From the NCBI GenBank assembly GCA_030998225.1, contig JAPYXD010000710.1:20868001-20932000 (forward strand): a stretch of DNA of 64,000 nucleotides, given 5' to 3'. The DNA is from Diplolepis rosae (taxonomy: Eukaryota; Arthropoda; Insecta; Hymenoptera; Diplolepididae). The notes under the pieces are model-generated. The model did not search any database, was not told where the DNA came from, and saw nothing but the letters and a program-made list of their open reading frames with translations. This document shows, piece by piece, positions 48,918 to 59,597 of this stretch; position 1 is the stretch's first letter; each line of letters starts with the position of its first letter. The position numbers and the translations under genes were made by a program.

Positions 48918-49922
48918 GAATTACTTTATCAGGAGACCAATAATAATGGGCATTCCTGGTGTAGATATGCACAAAATCCAGTCTGATATAACGAGCAGTA
49001 GCAGCGTGAAGAGCAGTCCCAGTGAAGATGACTCCTCTGTCTAAGAAGTAGAAGAAAATCCAAAATTACAAATTTTCAGAGAATCCCAAAAATGAAGTAT
49101 CTTCTTAAGGCATTATCTTATTCTGAAAAGGATGGATCAACTGGGCTTCTCGCGTTGCTCGTTCTAAATTGACAATCTCAAAATGCTCTTCAAAAATTTT
49201 CAAAAATGAAGAAAAGACTCAAGAAATCGTCATTAATATAAAAAACAGCATTAATTCCTTTTGACTTTAGAAGAATGTTTCTCTAAGGACTCTCGTTTCG
49301 AAACTGCTAATGAACCAGAAGATTTAATGACGAATATTTTTAGTGGTAAATCCCACTAATGGGACTTGGGAATTGAGAGCAAAGTCCAAAAAACGGTGCT
49401 CGTTTATATAACTGAAATTTATCGATACTAAAATAGGATTCCTCTATTGCGGTCTCAACTCCAATCGACCATTTCCGATACTGCCAGTTTGTATCCGTAC
49501 AGTCCACTGACGAATTCTTTCGGTGATATATCGATCAAATGGGACCACCGAAACCCATATAGTATCAAATCAAGAGGAAACAACTCAAGCCGCGATACTG
49601 CCGCATTGCGACGCTACATTTTCAAACAAAGGAAATCTTCCAAATACACGCAAACTTGAAACATGCATACATGATGATCCAATTGAAACTTAAGTCGTTG
49701 ATTTTCGATCTTGAACCCAAAACGGATCTTGTTCATTTGAACGCATTAGATTTGAATTTTATGTTTGATCTTTTCAACGATTGGATTTTTGTAAGATTTT
49801 TATATTTTCAAATTTTTTAAAGAGAACTGGTTTGGATTTTGCCCAAAGTATTGCATTTTCAGATTAGAAAAATTAGTTGAGCCAGTGACTTCAGTTTGTA
49901 AAATATGTCAGTGTTGAGACCC
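48918..49922 (+). other. Probable tetraspanin 3' untranslated region
   Basis: About 1 kb after the stop contains no AATAAA or ATTAAA on the plus strand (only an AATATA near 49235). The 70-codon frame at 49447-49659 is without domain. The first canonical poly(A) hexamer is in the following palindromic element. Confidence 0.5.
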
Positions 49923-50108
49923 TGTGATAGGGTCTAAAGTCGCCAATTACATACTACCGCTTTATTAATAAAATCATCCTAATTTTTCGGAGAAGAGAGT
50001 AATGCGTTGCATTTTTCTAAATTGCTCTCTTCTCCGGAAATTATATTAAAATGTTTATTTTATTAATAAAGCGGTCGTATGTAATTTGTGACGTCAAACC
50101 CTATCACA
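49923..50108. mobile_element. Palindromic MITE between convergent genes
   Basis: TGTGATAGGG at 49923 mirrors CCCTATCACA at 50099-50108. The arms match for about 85 bp, including CCGCTTTATTAATAAAA and GGAGAAGAGAG. TTTATTAATAAA is self-complementary, so each arm shows AATAAA on both strands. Confidence 0.85.
49967..49972 (+). terminator. Candidate tetraspanin poly(A) signal
   Basis: The first AATAAA downstream of the tetraspanin stop codon, 1050 bases away, inside the palindromic element. A second lies at 50065-50070. Its use is inferred from the absence of an earlier hexamer. Confidence 0.45.
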
Positions 50109-51099
50109 CGGCCTTAATTTTTAGCATAAAGAAAATAGTTGGTCCAACCAATAAATTTATAGTGGCATAGTTTGCAAACTGAACTAATAATATATAGAAT
50201 TTTTTCATTGTGGCAAAAAAGTCGTGAAAGAATTCATTATAGTATTTATTATATAACAAAAACACTAAAAAAATAGTTATTTGATCCTGCTATTATACAT
50301 CGATTTGTAAATTTGTAAAATATGCGATAATTTTTGTGCCAAACAATAAATTTGCGTTGGCATATTTTAGAAACAAAAGTAGCTGGATCAACGAAATATT
50401 TTTTTCAGTGCAATAATAAATGAAACAGTTTATTTTTGGACGTGCGATGGGGGGGTTTTTCGCAGAGCGATAAACGTATAAATAGTAGATTTAATTATCG
50501 TTTAGTCTTAGAACCGTACGCAGTGCCTTGATAGTATGTAAGTGAGAAATATTTTAAATGAATATCAAGAGCGTTAGCGTAGCAAAGCGCCAAAAATTTA
50601 AGTCATGTGCACATTTCTCATCCTGCAATCAGTATTTATTTGATTACAATATGCAAAGAGTAAAATTTTATTTATGACGAGTCTTTCTATTGTCTGTTAT
50701 ATGCGTCTTTTATATTTTTATCATCCACGGGACAACGCATGTTTGACAAAATGGACAGTTGTAAATTTTATTGTCTCGTTGCCCTTTAGTATTCTTATTG
50801 CTATTCCATTATTACTATACATGTTTGTATGATATATGTATACAAATATTATAAATATATACATATTGTTAGTCCTTAGGCAAACTTTATAAATATTGTA
50901 CATATCAATTGCTATTCTGTTACAAATAAACGTGAAACTAAGCTGTCGTTTATTTGCTTTACAGAAGTTTAGCTTCATAATGTATCTTTCAGGAACAGTG
51001 AACCGTTATCATAATTAGTCTTGAAGATAATTAATTTTCCTTAGGCTGTCAAAACATGTGCTGAAAATTTTTATCTTTCGAGGTTTGTTGCTTCCTTTT
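50109..51099. other. Region between the two convergent genes
   Basis: AT-rich. About 50120-50410 looks like a worn inverted-repeat element: ATAGTTGGTCCAACCAATAA on the left, and GTAGCTGGATCAACGAAATA then TTTTTTTCAGTG on the right. A minus frame at 50721-50978 is unrecognised. Confidence 0.4.
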
Positions 51100-51105
51100 T
51101 TTATT
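51100..51105 (-). terminator. Candidate TMEM237 poly(A) signal
   Basis: TTTATT on the plus strand gives AATAAA on the minus strand, 48 bases after the TMEM237 stop codon. Confidence 0.55.
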
Positions 51106-51152
51106 TGTAAAGGCGACTACTAATCATGCCTTAATTAGTTGGATCGATAAGA

Positions 51153-51332
51153 TCATGTTCCTGAATAAGAATTCTCAGCATATTTCTCCATGGCTTCCAG
51201 GTGTTTCAACAGCATGTCGTCTCGAGTGCCAAGAGAAACAAAGATCCAGGCTAACACAGCGAGTACATCCTTTGACAGCGTCATTCTCTGCCAGGTCGTC
51301 ATCTCGACGAGTGATATTTCAACGTTGGTAAA
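51153..51332 (-). CDS. TMEM237: TMEM237 exon 5: TM4 and C-terminus
   Basis: The acceptor GTTCGTTTCAG precedes TTT ACC AAC. It encodes FTNVEISLVEMTTWQRMTL, TM4 KDVLAVLAWIFVSLGT and a cytosolic end RDDMLLKHLEAMEKYAEN up to TGA (51153-51155). The RDDMLLKHL segment matches the conserved post-TM4 region of the family. Confidence 0.93.
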   Translation of the reverse strand, partial: FTNVEISLVEMTTWQRMTLSKDVLAVLAWIFVSLGTRDDMLLKHLEAMEKYAENSYSGT

Positions 51333-54300
51333 CTGAAACGAACACCAGAATGGTGAATAAAGCAAGAATTGGCGCTGCTGTGCACAGTGAAAAAGTTTTC
51401 CTACTTTTCGAATCACTATAACTTACGCTCTAGGAACCTTTAAAATCAAAATAGAACAAGATTCTAGACGCTGCGCCGTTCAAGGAATAAAGGCAGAATT
51501 GAACATTATTGCCGACTGAATTGCTAACTAACAAGAATAACGACTAGAATAACGTAAATGGAATACCCGTGAAACGTGGGAAACCGTGGGAAACTGGTAT
51601 TATTAACAATTTCGATAAGCTTGGCTGTCTTCACTAAAGCTTTAAATTTATTTTAGAAAGAAAAATCAACGTTTTGAAAATCTTTTATATAACTTTATTG
51701 TAGGTATTATTCTTTGAATCTCTATACCTGTATTCATTATTTAAAGAAATTATTTGCTGAGACATTTGAAATCATATATGATTTTATCGTTACTCTAAGT
51801 AATTAATTGACCCACTGCAAGGAATATTGTAGCTCAATATATTATTATTATCCATTTTTTTCAGATTGTTAAAAATAAAATATTCACTTATGACTCACTT
51901 GAAACAATAATATTATTTTTATAAATAACTAGTAACAGGTAACAAAGCTGAAATTGTTCTATCAAGATTTTAGAAAGTTCTTAATAAGTCTATAATATAT
52001 AATTTATTTACACAAATATCATTCTTCAAGTTCTTGTAACTACTACACAATCATATTGTAAACTTGTTTCAAATAATTTATGTAACCAGATTACTGAAGA
52101 AGAATGAAACATTCACCTGGTAACTGTTCTGGAAAAGGTAAGACAATACTAGGCGGTAACAGTTCTATAACTCTGTTGCATAACTTCTATTGTTTTAAAG
52201 TTTAGAATTGTTACATTGACAGCTTATAATATTAGCTGATAACAATTAGGTAACCAGGTTATAGAATAAGTATAGAACATTGAAAAAAATGTTCTGAAAC
52301 AAATGTGATTATTATATAACTGTTGTTTTTCAAAGATGAAATTTTGTCCATTTTTGGTTTAAAGCAGCTTCGTATAAAATAAAAACATTTTTCAAGTTCT
52401 AGAAGTGTCACAACTCTCAAATTGTAGCATTGTTTAAGTACAATTTAAATTATTAAATTAATTTGACTTCAACGAAAATTTATGAAAAAATGTTCTGAAA
52501 TATGTGTGACTCCTGGAGCCTAGTAGTCCATTTGCTCTGTTACATAGCTGTTATTATTCAAGATTATAGAACTGCTATATTTTTAAAAATGGTAAAAATG
52601 TTTCAAAACAGTGTGACCCTCTTGCTTTGTAAATTTTATATTGCGTCATAGCAATTATAGCTATATAAAAATGTTCCCTTAATATCGTTCAGACCTAGTA
52701 CACATAACAATCGATTTTATCAACTAGGCATGCAAAATACATACGTTTTTAAAGGTCGTTTCGTTGATGCCGCTATTACCGACATTGTAGTTCACCAATG
52801 AAAGTTTATCGTCGACCCTCAAACTTATTTGGTGCAAGCAGAATGTGATAATATATAAGAGAATTGCTATTGCAGATTTAGCTTCATTTATGTAGATCTC
52901 TCGCAGATGTTCCCCATAGAGATTGGCAAGATCAAATCTAAATTATATGAATGGTCGTTATTTCTTTAACAAATTAAAATTGAACTTCTCACATTACATT
53001 AAAACAAAACACGAATCTTACTTATCAAATATGGCAATAATGCACATAATAATGAGGAAGGAGAAGATGTTGGTATAGGTTTCAGAGATAAGGGAATAAT
53101 CATTGATAAGCTTTGAAGGCTCGCTAAAGTATGTTTGGATCTAAAAAAAATAATTTATAATTAGATTGATATTTTATATCAGGCAGATGTACATTTATTA
53201 TCTGTACTGCAAAGATAAGATACAATGGCTTGGAATCGAATCCACTCACCAAGATGAAGTGCATAAAGGCTATTCCACCTAAAAGACCTTGATAGATAAA
53301 ACCGGTGCATTTCCAGACCTTCTGAACCATGATCGCAACTCTTACAGGATGAGAATAGGATCCAGATGATTTTTCACGTTTTTTTTTACTAGAATGACCG
53401 TCTGGTATCTTCATGGCGCTAAACCCCTTCCTACCCTGAACATAGATCGTATCCGACGTTAGTTCAGTTAAGGGGATCGGCTCCTCGTACTTTGTCCGAT
53501 TATTCTCCTGAGCCTTCTTCAATATTTCCGTGATAGGAAGTTCGACATCCTCACCATCACCTATTGGAAACTAACTTTCAGTAAGACCCATAAGGAATTT
53601 TGATCTAAAGAATTCAATCTTAGGATTCTGAGGATTTATACTTCACACATTGACATTTTATAGCGTGCGAAAAATCCAAAAAGCGATTTTTAAAATATCA
53701 AGGATTATGCAACTTTAAGTTTCGATATGAACCGATTTTAAGACTGGACGTAATTGCAAAATTCTATACGTATGTAATTTCAACTTAAAATCCTTGAAAA
53801 AATTATTGCGATTTATTGGAAACGAGTTCAAATGCTAAGAAGTTATTGCATTCGATTCAGTAAATACAACCGACTACATATTACATTATATATGTAATCG
53901 AAAGTTAACACCAATAATTTATAGAAATTGCAATGCGAAAATCAAGTGATTGAAACTGATTGCAAATGATTAAAAGCGATTATCAATTATTCAATGTAAA
54001 TACTTATCATTTACAATTATGTCAGTGCAATTGTGAGTAATTGCAAGCCAATTCATTCCGATTACAAAGTGAGTATATAGTGTTCAAAAGGATTTAAAAA
54101 AATTATACACAGAAAAAATCAGATTGTTAATTAGAACCGATTTTCGGGGTCCAATGGAACTGCAACAAGAATGAACCTCTGTTATGTGAAACTCAGACCC
54201 TTGCGAAAAAGTATTAAAAGAAACCAAATTCTCGCTTCCAAAAGAATCACTTTTGCTGATAAAACGCCTGGAAAAAAACCCATTTTTAGGAAACTTTTTA

Positions 54301-55671
54301 ATAATATCTTCCTCATTTAGAATTTCTACCTAGTTTTTCTAACTATAGTTGAATGGAAGTTTGGTATATAAAATTAATAGTTATAAAATTTTTAAGGTGG
54401 CTTCGGCATTTTTGAAAAAAATTACAGATTACTCTGAAACTTAGAGAAAATCACAAGTCCCCATAAATCAAATATATAATAGTACTTTTGATTTCGAGGA
54501 ATCTATCAGTATTATAAAAACAAAGGGTTGACGACTTCAATCAAGAGAAAATTGCGAGAAAAGTACAGAATATAAAAAACCGCTTCGAGGTGAAACTAAT
54601 AAATTTTTACTATCGCTTTTTTCAAGGGGACATTTTCGCGATTTCTTACCCTTCTACTTATATGTAACTATAATACATATGCTTATTAACAAAATAAGTA
54701 GCAATGAGCATTCATGTAACAGGTGCCCCCACGGTGCCCCTCACTTCATACGACACCAAACGCCGAAGCCACCTTAAATGAACGATTTATGTCTTCTCCA
54801 ATTAAAAATTTGAAAATTAGAAATTCATAATCTATGCATTTTCGCGATTATAACCATATAAAATTTATTTTGGAAAGTTTAAAATTGCAATTTTAAAATT
54901 TATTAATCATTTAAAACAATTATTGCGAACTCAGGTAAGTTAGGGTCGTTTTTGCGACCATTGCTCTAAATTCTAAAAGAACCATTTTTAGTATAAAAAG
55001 TAAGAAGTTCTAAAGGAACCACTTTTAATTTAAGCCGCAATAGAATAGAACTTCTAGTTTTTTTCTGTGTAAAGTAATTGCAATAACTTACGCCCACTAA
55101 TCCCAGAAGTTATTTGCAATATAACTATGACGTTATTCTTACCATGAAAGTGTTTTTCTTTCTTTCTTGATCGTTCTGAGGTGTCTTTCACTTCTAGCTT
55201 CTTGGTGGGAGTTCTACTTGAGGTTTTCTTTCTGTGTCTATCAGGAGCTTTTGACGTTTCCAGGGAACGATTTTCAGTCCTTCGTCGCCTCGATAGTTTA
55301 CGCTTTCTCTTCCTCTCGAGGATTTCCGGGCTTTCGTTTTCCTCATGCTTGAAGGCTCCATCAGAGTGGAATCCATTCGAACCCTTTCTCGATTCAAAGT
55401 TGGTCTGATACTCCAAGATGGAGGACCTCCTTCGAGGTCTAATAATATCCGAGGAATCTTCTTCCGTATCTTCGTTTGTGTTTATTTTTTCCTTGAACCC
55501 CCCAGACGTTCCATGTCGTTTCTGAGAGATATTTGTGTTTTTCAAATCATCATCTGATTCGACTTCAAAGCTGCAGGAAGAAATTTCATCCGTATCATAC
55601 GATTCACTTTCTGATCTTTGAGTTTGCTTTGTTCTTCTTCCCTCGTGGAAATCATTTCCACGAAATGCCAT
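51153..55671 (-). CDS. TMEM237: TMEM237 (transition-zone membrane protein), five exons
   Basis: Minus-strand join 55671-55143, 53560-53250, 53140-53022, 52937-52745, 51332-51153 (1332 nt, 443 residues). All introns are GT-AG and the phases fit (1, 0, 2, 0). TMEM237 sits in the ciliary transition zone with the MKS module. Human mutations cause Joubert syndrome 14. Residues 1-~190 are a charged, low-complexity cytosolic tail. The conserved part starts near IYVQGRKGFSAMK and VAIMVQKVW. Four membrane segments lie near residues 257-280, 302-318, 342-362 and 404-420, with FDKFDLANL after the second and SKDVLAVLAWIFVSLG in the fourth, as in vertebrate TMEM237 (about 408 residues). The start at 55671 has an AATAATGG context and no in-frame upstream ATG was considered. 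The gene is convergent with the tetraspanin. Confidence 0.93.
51333..52744. other. TMEM237 intron 4
   Basis: AT-rich, 1.4 kb. Short repeats such as GGTAACAGTTCTATAA and CTGGTAACTGTTCTG recur near 51930-52270 without clear borders. No gene was recognised. Confidence 0.4.
52745..52937 (-). CDS. TMEM237: TMEM237 exon 4: TM3
   Basis: The acceptor is TAATTTAG. It starts with the last base of the Lys codon, then FDLANLYGEHLREIYINEA, then AKSAIAILLYIITFCLHQI (TM3) and a loop with GINETTFKN. The donor is GTATGT. NET is a possible glycosylation site if lumenal or extracellular. Confidence 0.92.
53022..53140 (-). CDS. TMEM237: TMEM237 exon 3: TM2
   Basis: The acceptor is a T-rich tract plus AG. It encodes IQTYFSEPSKLINDY and TNIFSFLIIMCIIAIFD (TM2), ending after two bases of a Lys codon at donor GTAAG. 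119 nt. Confidence 0.92.
53250..53560 (-). CDS. TMEM237: TMEM237 exon 2: conserved linker and TM1
   Basis: The acceptor TTTCCAATAG completes a split Gly codon. The exon reads DGEDVELPITEIL, then the linker with IYVQGRKGFSAMK, then VAIMVQKVWKCTGFIYQG and LLGGIAFMHFIL, the first membrane segment. The donor is TTG/GTGAG. This block aligns with the start of the conserved TMEM237 domain in vertebrates. Confidence 0.93.
54108..55069. mobile_element. Inverted-repeat element in TMEM237 intron 1
   Basis: The tips CACAGAAAAAATCAGA and, inverted, CACAGAAAAAAACTAGA are flanked by TA on both sides (54106-54107, 55070-55071). AGAACC/GGTTCT-type motifs recur near both ends. A related element begins at 63778. 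It hosts a second element at 54392-54777, so its own length is about 580 bp. Confidence 0.82.
54392..54777. mobile_element. Nested TTAA-ended MITE
   Basis: TTAAGGTGGCTTCGGC at 54392 is exactly inverted at 54762-54777 (GCCGAAGCCACCTTAA), so TTAA lies at both borders of a 386 bp insert. TTAAGGT tips are shared with the 45184-45858 element. Confidence 0.85.
55143..55671 (-). CDS. TMEM237: TMEM237 exon 1: charged N-terminal tail
   Basis: 529 nt from ATG (55671-55669) to donor CATG/GTAAG. It encodes 176 residues rich in Ser, Glu, Lys and Arg (SESESYDTDE, ERKRKRKLSRRRR) with no fold expected. Length and composition resemble the disordered tails of other TMEM237 proteins, though the sequence is not conserved. 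Confidence 0.88.
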
Positions 55672-55949
55672 TATTTTCCTTTGTGAGCTGTGTGTAAAAA
55701 TTATTTTATGGGATAAAATATATTTGTATTAAAAATAATTTCATTAACTTGTTACACTTCTAGTTTCAAAACTTTTCTTTAGTATGGAAATAAATGAAAT
55801 TGATAACAAAACAATTTTACTTTAAGGCCAAAGATCAACCAAGCCACGAGACGATGCTAATTGCAATTACAGTCTGTAAGGTTACTTAAAAATTAATGTC
55901 TGAAATGGGTTTTTGATACCAGACAGTCCATCTTGGTTTTTTGTTCTCT

Positions 55950-55962
55950 TTTGCCTAGTAAC
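55950..55962. promoter_or_regulatory. Near-consensus RFX X-box, 279 bp upstream of TMEM237
   Basis: TTTGCCTAGTAAC fits RYYNYY-N(1)-RRNRAC except for the first base. RFX/DAF-19 factors drive transition-zone genes through such sites, usually within a few hundred bases of the start. Confidence 0.5.
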
Positions 55963-56530
55963 AAAAATCTATTATGTATATTAATTTTTGAATAACCTTA
56001 CAGATTGTAATAATTTGCAATTACCGATATTATTTAGAAATTTATTATTTGTAAATTCTCTAACAGCTTCCCACTTCCTGTCTTTTCGCGAACTATTCTC
56101 AAATGTAAAATTATCTCCCAAAAAATGTACAGGCTCATAGTGTAAAATAACAAATTTTAGCATGAATGTAAAATAACATAAATTTCTCCTTTAAGTTGTA
56201 TGCTTTCAGATTTATCAATGTCGCATTTCTAATAATTTTATACATTTTTCATTTTGAAAAAAGACGAAGAAAAATAACCTGTGACAGAAAAGAAATGTGG
56301 ATTTGAGCCAAGCCAACCCCCTTTCCGGTGCATTTCTACTCACTTTAGGGATGTTTCGTGATAGACGTTAACTCTGGCATTGACGACAAAGCTTTCCAGT
56401 ACTGTATATACAATCTGAGATATATGTGAAGCAGTACAATAGAAGTAAAGTTTCCATACTTTTGCGATTCTTTAACCGACTGCTTTCATAGCAATACCAT
56501 AGCAATACTGATGTCAACTGACGTCGTGAA

Positions 56531-56544
56531 GCGTCCTTAGCAAC
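56531..56544. promoter_or_regulatory. Second X-box-like site
   Basis: GCGTCCTTAGCAAC fits the X-box consensus with a two-base spacer and one mismatch. A further GTTGTGGGCAAC lies at 56560-56571. Both are about 860-900 bp upstream of the TMEM237 ATG. Confidence 0.35.
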
Positions 56545-56806
56545 GGGACACTCAGGTTTGTTGTGGGCAACCAGCTGGAAAACATTCTCATGGCACTATT
56601 ACTACGTGCAAGCATGCGTAGAGGTGATAGGGGCAATAGAATGTACCCATTTTCGAGCTAAGTGTCTCGATTTATTTCTAAAGTTCTTATCAACCTATAA
56701 AGAGTGGCATTCCTTCTGTTCCCAAAAATCGAATATATTTTACTTCCTTTTCCGGGAGCAAATGAAGTATATCTGCACGCTCAGGGAGGAAAGTTTTCAT
56801 GCAAAG

Positions 56807-57657
56807 CGAGGGGCTGTTCACTCTCATCTGAATAATTTTAAAGTTACTAGAATCTATTACGAGGTACGCAATTCTTTCCAAGAATCTTTAAAAAATAACA
56901 AAAATCTGCGAGAGTCTATAAATCTCGTCGTGTTCGATTTGAGAAAGATACGGGATTCGTAATACTATTAATACCGCGAAATATCGTTAAGAAATGATCA
57001 AGTCACTACTCGAGTTCACTCGAGTCCTTATTCGAGTCTGGACGAGTATTGACGAGTCGCACGGATCTCGAAAAATCGTAAGTCAAGAGACGCGTAATTT
57101 CGAAAAAAATATGAAAATTTAAAAAGAAATTTTAATAATTACAATTTCTCCAATTTCTACTAATTAATGATAAAAAATTGGAACGATGTAGCGTGAGTCT
57201 ATTAACTTCCTTGCAAATGAGTAGAATTTACAATAAAATTAATTTGCTTTCTTACCAATTAAATGTTATTTTATGATTGCAATAATTTTTTTCATAAATA
57301 AAAATCAAGTATTCAATAGAAATTGTGAAAAAAGCAATGCCAGAAGGGCGAAAAGTAAACTTTTCTTGAAACTGTAATGAAGTTATTTTCTGTTAAATAT
57401 TCCAAAACTTTCCATAAACTCAAATCTACGAGAGTCCACACGAGTCTTAGAGATTCGACGCGAGTTCGCTCTAATATTATGGAGAGTCGACGCGAGTCCC
57501 ACTCTTTGAATTCTGATGTACTCAAGTATATCAGAGTCGATAGAATTATTTGTCATTCACTCGAATATTCGAGTTACTCAAAATCATTACCAATCTTTAC
57601 AAATTATAAAAAATTATCCGATATTGTCGGATCCATTCGAGAGTGAACAGCCCCTCG
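56807..57657. mobile_element. 851 bp MITE with probable 8 bp target duplication
   Basis: CGAGGGGCTGTTCACTCTC at 56807 is inverted at 57639-57657. The flanks ATGCAAAG and ATGCAGAG match at 7 of 8 bases, as hAT- or P-type elements would leave. Both halves are rich in ACTCGAGT, CGAGTC and GACTCG motifs (56999-57060, 57430-57570). No transposase. Confidence 0.82.
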
Positions 57658-57675
57658 ATGCAGAGTGCCCAAGAA

Positions 57676-58098
57676 GACTTTTTTCTACTAGCGGGTCATA
57701 AAGTGCATTCTATTGTCCCTTGCTGGGCGAAAAAACAATTTTTTGACCCCTAAGTGAAAAAAATAATAATAAGCTACACGGGAAAATGGTATATTGTCCA
57801 ACTAGGGGAAAAAAAGTTTAATTTTCGAGTGTGAAGTTTAATGTCTGAGCGAAGCGAAGGTATCAATCTTACGAATAATCCAAATGTTATTCCCGTGTTG
57901 CACGCGATTTTTTTCTACTGGGGGATCAAAAAATGGATTTGTCTGTCCCCGCAGAGGGTAATAAAATGCATTTTATGATCCGCTAGTAAAAAAACATTAA
58001 TTTTACTCGTGTAATTATGTCCTCACATTGCTCAGCCATCAAACTGCACGCTCGCAAAATAAAGTTTATTTTCCTAGTTGCACAATATATTATTTTAG
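57676..58098. repeat. Dispersed repeat F, longest copy
   Basis: It starts TTTTTTCTACTAGCGGGTCA and ends CTAGTTGCACAATATATTAT. Inside are further direct and inverted copies of the ACTAG/CTGGGGGATCAAAAAATGG block (near 57916 and 57978-57992), showing a foldback design. Relatives are at 5500 and 34360. Confidence 0.7.
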
Positions 58099-58349
58099 TT
58101 ACGCACCCTCTAGTCATTTTTATCTAGTGAATAAATAATCTTCAATCAAGATTCAGACTAAATAAGTTCTATTCATGTTATTCCATTCTATTGCAAAATC
58201 TGTTTTTGCACTGGTGCGAGTTATTTTTTAATTAAATTCTGAGTGAACACATGAATGGAGATGATTTGAAATATTTTTTTGAATGCACTCAGAATTCATT
58301 CGCATTGAACGTTAGTCGATGGCATGGATTGAAGTGCTTTGAATCTCGT

Positions 58350-58475
58350 ACACGAAGAAACTTTTTATAGCAATATATGTTTTATTTTATAATATTAATT
58401 CTAAAAAATATTATTAATTAAGGGAAAATCTAGGTGTAATGGTAATTATTCCTAGCGGACTAAAATTGAAACATA
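58350..58475. repeat. Dispersed repeat R, copy 2
   Basis: It begins TACACGAAGAAACTTTTTAT and follows 22846-22970 closely. TA before CACGAAG suggests this is the left end of a CAC-type element. The right end was not found. Confidence 0.65.
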
Positions 58476-59597
58476 ATTTAGCAAAAATTGTAAACTAAGG
58501 TATCCCCGTGTACCCGAATAAACTTTGGATTTTGGAAAAACATTGGACTTTCTGAAATTTTTCTTTATTTTGAGTGAAAATGTCACATTTTATCATGCAA
58601 AAACTAAAAAATGACACTAAACTTTCATGAATTTCATTAAACTTTGAATTAAAATTGCTTTTTGGGAAAAGATTTCGGTTTAAATAACTATTATAAAATG
58701 TACCTATTGTAACTTATCAAAATAATTTTCCTAATTTTTAATTAACTTGTCCAATTTTCTAACGTGAATTTGTCCTCAGTTTCTTTAAAAAACTTTTTCA
58801 GAAAAACAAAAGAGGGAAAGTGTGATAAGTTTTGTAAGTGAAAGTTTGATTCAAGAATTATAGTTTGGTTTCATGGCGCCTAAACATTGTTAAGAACCTT
58901 CAGGTAACAAACATTCTTAAAGGGTTGCATCTTTGCAGGCGCACTGGTCACCACTTTACATTATTCTAACGTTCAATGGAAAAAAGCACTGAATTCAGAA
59001 ATTGAGTAGTTGTTTTATTGGTTTTATCAATGTCTTGATTTAAAATAATAAAGAATATTACAGAATGAGTTCTTTATTCTCACAGGATAAATATTTTCTT
59101 TTTGAATTTATCAAGTGGGAGGAATATTATACAGAAGACTCTCAGAAGTTTCCACAGATGTCACTGCTATGTTCTTTGAAATTAGCGAAATAAGAGTCCA
59201 TATTACGTTAATTAACGATTATTACACTTATTTCTATTATTATAATTTTATCTTGTCTTATTCAAATTGAGTTATTTGAATTGTTTTATACTATTCTCCC
59301 TGACTAACAAAATAATATTGAGTTTACTACTTAAAGCATTTTGTAAGAATCCAATATTTAACACACTTTTTATAAACATCTATTCTTACTTAAAAACTTA
59401 CTTTTATTTTTAAATTTATATTTACCCTTTAGTCGCATATGTATATACAAATACATGTGTATCTTTTTATATCGTGCTATAATTTACGTGATGATAAAAA
59501 GATATATATCTTATTGAGAAAGTATTCACGTAAGAGAATTTCGATGAAAAGAAAAATTGAAATGTCAATTGTATATTTAAATTCCTGAAAATCTTCC
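58476..59597. other. AT-rich intergenic DNA
   Basis: No gene or shared repeat was recognised. Confidence 0.4.

Larger units (their letters stand above)
55672..56806 (-). promoter_or_regulatory. Upstream region of TMEM237
   Basis: This region precedes the TMEM237 start and should hold its promoter. It contains an X-box-like site at 55950-55962 and two weaker ones at 56531-56544 and 56560-56571, plus a direct repeat CATAGCAATACCATAGCAAT near 56486. A plus frame at 56558-56962 has no recognisable domain. Confidence 0.4.

Noticed and set aside
55167..55557. Plus-strand frames opposite TMEM237 exon 1
   Set aside because: They are antisense shadows of a charged, low-complexity coding exon whose minus-strand frame joins properly to the later TMEM237 exons.
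56558..56962. 134-codon plus-strand gene upstream of TMEM237
   Set aside because: It begins at TTG and not ATG, has no recognisable domain, and its later part runs into the MITE starting at 56807.
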